From Gordius sp. MW1 (taxonomy: Eukaryota; Nematomorpha; Gordioida; Gordea; Gordiidae): a stretch of 64,000 nucleotides of DNA. The notes under the pieces were generated by a model. It was not told the DNA's origin and did not search any database. It saw only the letters and a list, made by a program, of their open reading frames with translations. The position numbers and the translations under genes were made by a program. Location of the stretch: the NCBI GenBank assembly GCA_964036665.1, contig OZ038527.1, forward strand, positions 21,547,901 through 21,611,900, written 5' to 3'. Shown piece by piece: positions 56,690 to 64,000 of the stretch; within the stretch, counting starts at the first letter, position 1; every line of letters starts with the position of its first letter.

Positions 56690-57150
56690 AGTATCCCTAG
56701 GAGGTAGTACTGTAGTCTTAATAAAAGAGTCACACCCACATTATTAATCTCCTTTTCTTATGTAGACATTCAGTGTGGGTGTGTTGCGAACCGACCACTT
56801 GTGTATTAATTTTTCATGGAGACCCTGATGGACCATTAGATATATGCTTAGGGGGTGTTAGCTAGTTGTTACATGGTGTGTCAAAGAACTCCATCCCCTC
56901 TTGTCTTATTTGTTTCATCAATGTAATAATTAATGTATGGAACATGTGGCGGTTCTATTAAAACAAGAGCGCTCGCCCCATGGTAATTTGAACTACCATT
57001 TAGGACCATGGGGAAGGGAATTAGTAAAAAAAGGAACCTTACACTAGGGAAGCGCATCTCACGATGGACCCTTATAATGGTGATAGTACTTAGTCTGTTT
57101 ACTCCTTTTAAAGCGCTGGTCTAAAATGACGCGCTCCAACACAACACTAT
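56690..57150 (+). pseudogene. Ty3/gypsy fragment, inverted relative to the 49-50 kb copy
   Basis: Shares long stretches with the complement of 49735-50170: GACCCTGATGGA, GCTTAGGGGGTGTTAGCTAG, CAAGAGCGCTCGCCCCAT, TTACACTAGGGAAGCGC and TTTACTCCTTTTAAAGC. The last part overlaps the integrase core. It is too broken to translate. Confidence 0.65.
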
Positions 57151-57189
57151 GTGTCACCCATGATTAATGCTCAGTGGCGTAGGCAAGAG

Positions 57190-58570
57190 GGGATTTTGAT
57201 TCGCTTTTTATTTATCTTCTTTGCCATGTATTATACCACTGTCGTAGGGTTTGTCTTGAAAAGTTTCTTCCATCTAGGTCGAGTATATGCCCTGTTCTAA
57301 ATTATTTTATTAGTTTTCATAACTTTGTCCGCTTGACCTTTAGACGTGACACGAGGTCCTCCTCTTCTCACGCCCGGCACCTCCTTGTCCAATACTTTTC
57401 GATCCACATCATTCTTGTCCCTTTTTAGTATATAACCATACGACCTTAGCCGATTCCTCATTTTTGCCCTGACATTAGTGAAGGCTAAAATATTTAAGAT
57501 GGTAATAAATGCATTATTCTAGAGCATTGGTTCCCATTCAGCTATTGCCTTAGAATGACAAAAAAATTCCTATCGCCTCATAATACTCTTCCTTATGATT
57601 TATCTTTTCATAATTTCTTCACTTGCCCTTTTATATATCAGGCGGCCCCTCTTTCTTTCTCCCCCAGTTATTCCGTGTCTCTTACAATTCGATTTAAAAC
57701 ATTTATCTCCATTTTTAGTATATGAGCATATCACCTAACGATGCATTCGTAATGAGCGCGAAGCGATGCGAAGCGAAAATTTTGAGGATAACTTACAAGT
57801 GTTTTTAGTTAATAAAAGGGAAATATATATTATTTAGAACTTGTTCGATTAAGCCTATTAAAAAAAGGTCAAATATATGATATATATCTTACACATTTTA
57901 TAAATTAGTGTCCAAAATTTTCGCATCGCTTCGCGCACATTATGGAAGCCGCGTAAGCCGATTTAAGTTAATCAAGCTCGCCATAGTTTTAGTACCCATT
58001 TTTTTAAACGTCATTCGTCATATGAGCGAGCCACCGTATTTTCTCATCTATGTGTCATTAAATAACTTTTCTTTCATTCATGGTGCTCATGTTTCACTTC
58101 CATAGAATAACACCCGTCCTACCATGGATTTGTAAGCTTCTTTCAAACATATTGGTATTTTTGTCTCACATTACGCCAGATATATTTCGCCATCTAAATC
58201 TTTTTTATTCAGTGCATTTACTTATTTAACCTATATCTTGATGCGGCATCGAACCAACGCATACGCATGTAAACCTGTCTACTTTTAATTATTTTAAATA
58301 TTCATCTAGCGATGATAGCCTGTAACGTTCATTTCCATGAATAACGTTTTCGATTATTGCCTTTTAAACCATATCCAACTAAGCGCTATAACCACTATTT
58401 GGCTTCTTCTACTTTTTTCTTTGTCTCTTCACATAATACTATAAAATCGGCATATAAAGAACAAATGCATAGTTGTCACCAGTTGAAATAAGGATGAAAG
58501 ATATGAGACTTAGGCAATTTTCTTCTCTTGTTCACGTTTTTCTAATGCCAGTAGAATAGATTCTTTTAAT
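57190..58570 (-). pseudogene. LINE relic, reverse transcriptase C-terminal half
   Basis: Minus-strand translation gives LYADFIVLCEETKKKVEEA (the YADD box with D changed to F) at about 58390-58470. Further on come RKVLDKEVPG, GGPRVTSKGQADKVMK and RPRWKKLFKTN (57230-57420). These match the same LINE family as 21530-21770. Many stops are present. The upstream end is not defined. Confidence 0.7.
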
Positions 58571-58599
58571 AATGCTCTAGTTACTTGGCTTGTTGTATA

Positions 58600-61500
58600 A
58601 ATTTTATGCTTATGCGTACCATCTTAAAGTTTCATAATCTAGTTAAAATATTTATTAGAATTAAGCGGTTATATGTAACAAAGAAAAATGGATATCTTTA
58701 AAATTCTTGCGTTTACTAAAATTAATGGTAAGTCTAGCCATAGTCAAGGACTACAACATTTATAAATAAAGTTATATGGGAAAGCACTGTGTTATTCCAA
58801 ATATAAGAAATAGAGGATTAAGAGCACTAGGCACCTTTTCAAATAGAATGGATAAAAAAAATTTAAAATAAGCTGATGTTAAGGGTTATTAACCAAACTT
58901 GAATACATAATAAATATGGGTGATCGAGCGAGGCTATCTCGAACATAGAAAATTAAAAAAACCAAACAAATTTTTATATACTTTTGTTCTTATCTACAAT
59001 GTTTAATAGAGGGAAAATTATTATAAATAGTTAATAAATTTTTATAGCAGGGTTTCAATAAAAAGACAACTCGTATAACGTCGAAAAAACCGGGGTCAAC
59101 GTTTCCTTCAAATTAGGCTAAGGTGTCCTCTCTTATTTGAAGTCAAAAATTTATAAATAAATTAAGTGCATGTGTTTAAATTGCTAAAATATGAAATGCA
59201 TAATTTTATATAATGTTTTATTATAAAGTAAATTTGAACTTAAATTCGTTTGTTTAACGACTTGACATTATTTTTTTAACTAAAATAACATGGTGCTTTA
59301 TATTCATAGGATACAAAGTTAGCTTTTTGATAGCATTTATGCACGATGCTTAATTATGAGTAGAAAACGAAACGATAACCCCTCTCTCAATAGCCCCAGG
59401 GTGATTATTTCTTAAATTCTTAAAAAGGGTATAGTTACACTACACACATATATCATTTGAAAAAGTCCATACTTTTTTTATTGTAAAATATGTTAAATGT
59501 TGAAGAAACACATCATTTTTGAGTAATTTACAAAATTCAGTTGCTCAAGCCCCGAAAAATCTTATTTCCTGCATAATTATTTTGTAATAAGAGAAGAGTT
59601 ACCAAAATATGTGCTTTGTGATTAAAATTTGAAGACAAGATTAATATAAAGGACAAAATTATTTGAGAGGACGTGTTTGACCCACGTTTCTTAGATTTTC
59701 CCTGATGGCTCAAAAAATTTAATTTTAAAATTAGTTCTAAGTTTAGGTTTTTATTAATCATTTTATCCGAATCGCTCTGTCACAATTTCTTGAGTGTCAT
59801 AAATTTAACACTTATATAATAAAATATCATTCTTTATGGTCTCAATTAAAACAAATTTTGCATTTTTATTGCGTGTCATTTAGAGATAGATATTTTTTTA
59901 AATAATTTCTTACCATTTTTTGGGGGGAATTCGAGGGAAAATAGGGAAAAAATTAGGGTAGACATATGGATATAGACGAAAATATATAAATCGTGAGATG
60001 GCGATAAATTATGAAATAACCAGGAAAAAGAATCATTTACGGGGACGGTTTCTCATAATGTCGCAATACCGTATTATTTTTGAGCCTTCAACTGGTTATA
60101 ATATTCAGTCCATCAATATGCTTTGCAAGCTTCAGAATTTCTTTAATGTTTAATTAAATTTTGTTTAAATTTATTTATCATCATTATGTCATTTCTTCAG
60201 TCGTTATTTCTTATTTCTTATTTAAATCCTAACAACGCCAATAATAATTTGGGTATAAGTGGTTGTTAGCAAACCTTAGCTGAAATCTGAGAAGCCCGGC
60301 TGGATAAGTGTCGTTAATTTAGACTTTCGAGCTGACGGCATAACAAAAAATTTTTTATTTATTATTTTATTTCCGTGTATTCTTTTATTTGACTGTATAT
60401 TATATATTAATCGTAGTACTTAACTTCCGCAAAAAATCAAAATTAAATTTTAAATCGTTGGAAAATATAAAGAAATTACTGCTAAACATTGAACAAATTA
60501 TCATTTCGGGCCGGACAGCTCTAATGAATCGGGGTTTCCTAAATACTTAAATTAATTTGGCTCAGGAGAGCAATTTTGCTATAAGGACGGGGTTGTGTTA
60601 GGGCAGAACAATTCAAACAGATTCGACCTGATTTCGAGTTTTTCAATACCTACATCTTGTAATTATGCAGTTCCTTTGGCCTAAGCATTTAACTTGGATG
60701 AAAATCTTAGGCTGAAGTTATTACACTTATCCCGGCGGATCCGACATTTCACTTTCATTGACCGCTTTGCTTTTTACTTATCTCTCAATTATTTTCACAT
60801 AACTGACGCTATAAAGTGCAATAAATATTATTATTCCTGTATCTGTTGTATTTTCCATACAACGGTGCTTGTTGGTTGGCAAACTTAATCCTATTTCAAA
60901 ATTTTAAGGGAAAAAGACCTATTTTATCACGGGGAAAAAATGGTATTATTTACGGTAGACTCTTAATATTCCATTCATCTTTTATTACCAAGTTTAATAA
61001 AAAAAGTATGATTTCCAAGAAAAGTGTTTTAGAACCTATGCATATTAAACAAAATTAAAATTTAACCAGCAACATTTTTCTCATATATAAGCCTCTAACA
61101 TTGAGTCATATCCTAGCTAGACTCATAACTTTTATTTTTCGTGAATATGTAATGTAAAATTATAAAAATTATACAAACTATTTACCCATTCTGTTCGATG
61201 AATTTTTAGCCATAGTAACAGGTGTGAATAATTTATATCCTTTCTCTAAAATGCGTATTTCACATCCTTATATTCGCCCGAAACGCTAAGTTCGAAGCAA
61301 AACTAAAGGCATCGTTGAAGCGTAAATAAAAATTGGAGACAATATTGGCCCGGAGCATAATGTTGAGCAAAAAACATTGCTTATAATAAGTACACGTGAC
61401 ATTAAAAGTTGTCATTTTTTAGTTATTTTTTTCTCCATTCACTTTTTAAGGTAAGCTAATGAAATTTGTTAGGCATCAAGCTTATATAATTCACCTTGCA

Positions 61501-61760
61501 TTATTATTTAAAAATTAAGGCAATTTCCCCAAAAGACTGTTTGTAATGTTGTAAAGTTAAAACTTTGTAACCTATAATTCGGTCTTTGCTTTTATAATAA
61601 AAAATTTAGCAAAGATAAATTGAAGTAATGCATAAGAGGCTTGCCCAAAATTCAGCGCACTAATTTTATGTCTGATATGAATTAATTGCTATTGATTTTA
61701 GAAAATTTTATGATATTTTTAATTTGCGTTTATAAAATTCTATGTTTTTAAATAAATTTA
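58600..61760. other. AT-rich stretch without recognised genes
   Basis: Short open frames exist (for example 60694-60888 and 59537-59761 on the other strand), but none shows a conserved motif or plausible splice pattern. No repeat termini were identified. Confidence 0.45.
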
Positions 61761-61763
61761 TAG

Positions 61764-63960
61764 ATGGAAAAATTAGGATTGATTTTCATAATTTTTTCTC
61801 TAACTCCTCTCTGCTTGTTAGCAACGGATTTGAATTGGAATAGAGTGGAAGAAGTGCATGAAGGCAATGAAACTAACCAGGCGCCAAAAACAAATAGTAT
61901 ACCCATACTAATTTTGCTGTATTATGTTAAAAAAGTTAAAACATTTATGTTATTAATCACAGTTAAATTAAAATTCTTTGAAATTTCTGTTTCATCATTT
62001 TATAATTATAAAAAAGTTTTGTAAGCTAATATTTTAACTTATTTAATTCAAATTATCTTATATTTACAAGTGTATTCGATAGAATTGGTGGGTACTTATG
62101 CGGACAATGAGAAATATTTCGAAATCAATGTGACAGCCAATGGTGAATTAGACAATGTCGACTTAAATGAAACCAGTAGTACAAATGAAACAGCAAATTT
62201 AACGACCATAGATTTTGGTGATTTAGAAGCAAGCCCAATGAACGAAACGAAAGTTACACCGGAAAACATTATTAAGCTAACTGAGACTAGTACCACAAAC
62301 ACGGTAAAGCCTTTAGAGAGGAGTACGGCCATTGAAACACAAAATACCCATAAAAGTAAGTGTGTCACGTTTATGTTTTTTTTGGTGAAAAGTTTAATTA
62401 TTGTCCTAATATTATTCATTTACTATGAGGCAATCTTATTTCTTAAATTTTTAGAAGGAAACCAGATCATGTATAATAAACAGCTATGTTTTTCAAATAG
62501 AATATCAAATTAAAAGATATTTAACCCTTTTTAATTATATCGTATTTCAATTTTCGGAACCAGCTCATGGGCGTAGCCAGGTTTTGGAATAGGGGGAAGG
62601 GCAAAATTTTTGAATGTTCAATTAGGGAGGGGCAAGACATAATTTTTTTTAATTTTTAAGGGTTTTGGCATTGAAAAATTGTTTTTTTCGTCTCACAATT
62701 CGGCATGTTAATGAGAGAATTCACATATTAATTTAGTTATTTTTATTAACGGGCTATACTTTTCTCTTAATAAAGCTATATTAGTGTAATGGTCTACAAT
62801 AATAACCTATTCATTGGGCAATCTGCATGAGCGTAGCCAGCATTGGAATTAGAGGTGGGCGATAATGATTTAGGGGGGGGGGCATCGGTCCCCCCCCCTG
62901 CCCCCCCCCTTTGGCTACGCCCATAAACCAGCTATTGCTTAAGAAATTTGTAATAGTCTAACTTTATCAATAAAAAGTTCTCTTATCGATCTTGAATTAA
63001 AAAACATCGCTTATATGTTTAAAAAATTGAAATAGTATTTGTATTAAGGCCACATTTTCCATTTGTTGTCGTTAGCAATATTACTTAATTATATTTATAT
63101 CAAAGTAATTTTTCTATCATTACTAAATGTTTAATTTATATCCATAAATTTTGAATTGTAGCTAATAATATAAGCGGCAATAATTATACCAAAAATTATA
63201 ATATAGGACCCCTAGTAAAAATCTTGAATTTTGACAAGAATAAGCATGATCCAATTGCACCAATTGATACTAACGTAGCATACAACGTGGATGAGAGTTA
63301 TATCAAAATGCTGAACAAATGGTTAGGGAAATCTTACAAAAAAATGGCAAATTTTAAAGATACAAATTTCGATGAAATAAAAGAGCTCGGCTATGATAAT
63401 TATGACCAACGTGATGAAAGGGGCAATTATTGGTCTAAAAAACAGATTAAAAGATACGAAAAATCTAATGTTCGACCCAAATTTTATCCAGTCTTAGAAG
63501 ACACTGATAACTCTATGAATGATTTTTATACTGCCTACAACAAGCATACGCGTCAAATGCGCCCTAATATCTTGGACAGAGAAAATTCAGGCAGAAATAA
63601 TCATAATTTTGGTTATCAAACGTCTCTTAACTATAAAAACCAAGACATCTATGGAATAAATTACTTTAAACCATCTACTTTATGGCCTCATACGCCCTAT
63701 CATAATGAAGATTTTATGCAATATATTCATGTCGAGCCCACTAGTTTTATCGATGGAATGATAAGTCCGAATCAACAATATAAGAAGCCCACCTATATTA
63801 ATTCCTACAAGCCTCAACAAGAGTTTGTAAGAGGTAAAGCTAATTAATGACATGACTAGATACAAATTTTAAATTATAATAATAATAATAATGAATTACG
63901 TTGTTAGATGAACAAGAGCAAGTGTATCCTTATAGACCTATGAGCTACAGAAATAGGCAC
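61764..63960 (+). CDS. Secreted Asn/Tyr-rich protein, 5' part, continues past the window
   Basis: Four exons in a consistent frame: 61764-61896, 62071-62355, 63162-63833 and 63908-63960, giving 381 residues before the last donor GTAAGT at 63961. The start is a signal peptide (MEKLGLIFIIFSLTPLCLLA, cleavage likely before TDLN). Exons 1-3 contain many N-glycosylation sequons (NET, NVT, NLT, NIS, NYT) in a Thr/Glu-rich stretch. Exon 3 is rich in Asn, Tyr and Lys and has no Cys. The first three introns interrupt the first base after a complete codon (phase 1). No known domain was recognised. A cuticle, matrix or secreted-fluid protein is possible but not shown. The next exon lies beyond the right edge. 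Confidence 0.8.
62569..62926. mobile_element. MITE pair of the GGGCGTAGCC family in intron 2 of the secreted-protein gene
   Basis: The left end CATGGGCGTAGCCAGG at 62569 and the right end TTGGCTACGCCCATA at about 62911-62926 are flanked by AACCAGCT on both sides (just before 62569 and just after 62925), an 8-bp duplication. A second internal left end, ATGAGCGTAGCCAG, lies at 62827, so two copies or a nested insertion are present. Confidence 0.65.
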
Positions 63961-64000
63961 GTAAGTCAACACATCATAACATAATGTTTGTTATTTTGAA

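Overview
The window is invertebrate nuclear DNA. Three spliced protein genes, one intronless gene and one tRNA gene sit in very AT-rich, repeat-dense sequence. The organism cannot be named from this alone. Spliceosomal introns, animal-type genes (srGAP, ORC5) and hAT-type MITEs fit an arthropod-like invertebrate, but several introns of 33-37 nt in one gene are far shorter than is usual in arthropods, so the phylum is left open.

Layout. 1-2 kb: array of about 108-bp repeats that can form hairpins, ending in a block with the palindrome AATTGCATAGCAATT. 2.5-7.6 kb: a complete Ty3/gypsy-type LTR retrotransposon (minus strand, two LTRs with no difference seen, one open gag-pol frame of 1300 aa) inserted into an older LINE relic. 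7.6-20.8 kb: gene-poor AT-rich DNA with many MITEs. 20.86-33.45 kb: srGAP on the plus strand, 17 exons in a consistent frame (F-BAR, RhoGAP, SH3, Ser/Pro-rich tail); the 5' exon(s) lie outside or were not recognised. 34.81-37.45 kb: intronless gene for a leucine-rich-repeat membrane protein. 38.57-38.65 kb: tRNA-Ser(AGA). 39.1-41.8 kb: LINE relic. 42.8-47.5 kb: second copy of the hairpin repeat array, then foldback-like DNA with large inverted repeats. 49.0-51.7 kb: decayed Ty3/gypsy element. 52.71-56.35 kb: ORC5, complete, 13 exons and 422 aa, with seven introns of only 33-37 nt. 56.7-58.6 kb: more retroelement relics. 61.76 kb to the right edge: 5' part of a gene for a secreted Asn/Tyr-rich protein.

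Links between parts. The primer binding site of the LTR element is complementary over 12 nt to the mature 3' end (with CCA) of the tRNA-Ser(AGA) gene found 31 kb away. That site also encodes the first codons of gag, and the gag-pol stop codon lies in the polypurine tract, so the frame fills the whole interior of the element. A local tandem duplication in srGAP copies the end of one exon with its 5' splice site. The host genes have unrelated cellular roles: srGAP in cytoskeleton and membrane shaping, ORC5 in replication origin recognition. No operon-like organisation is seen.
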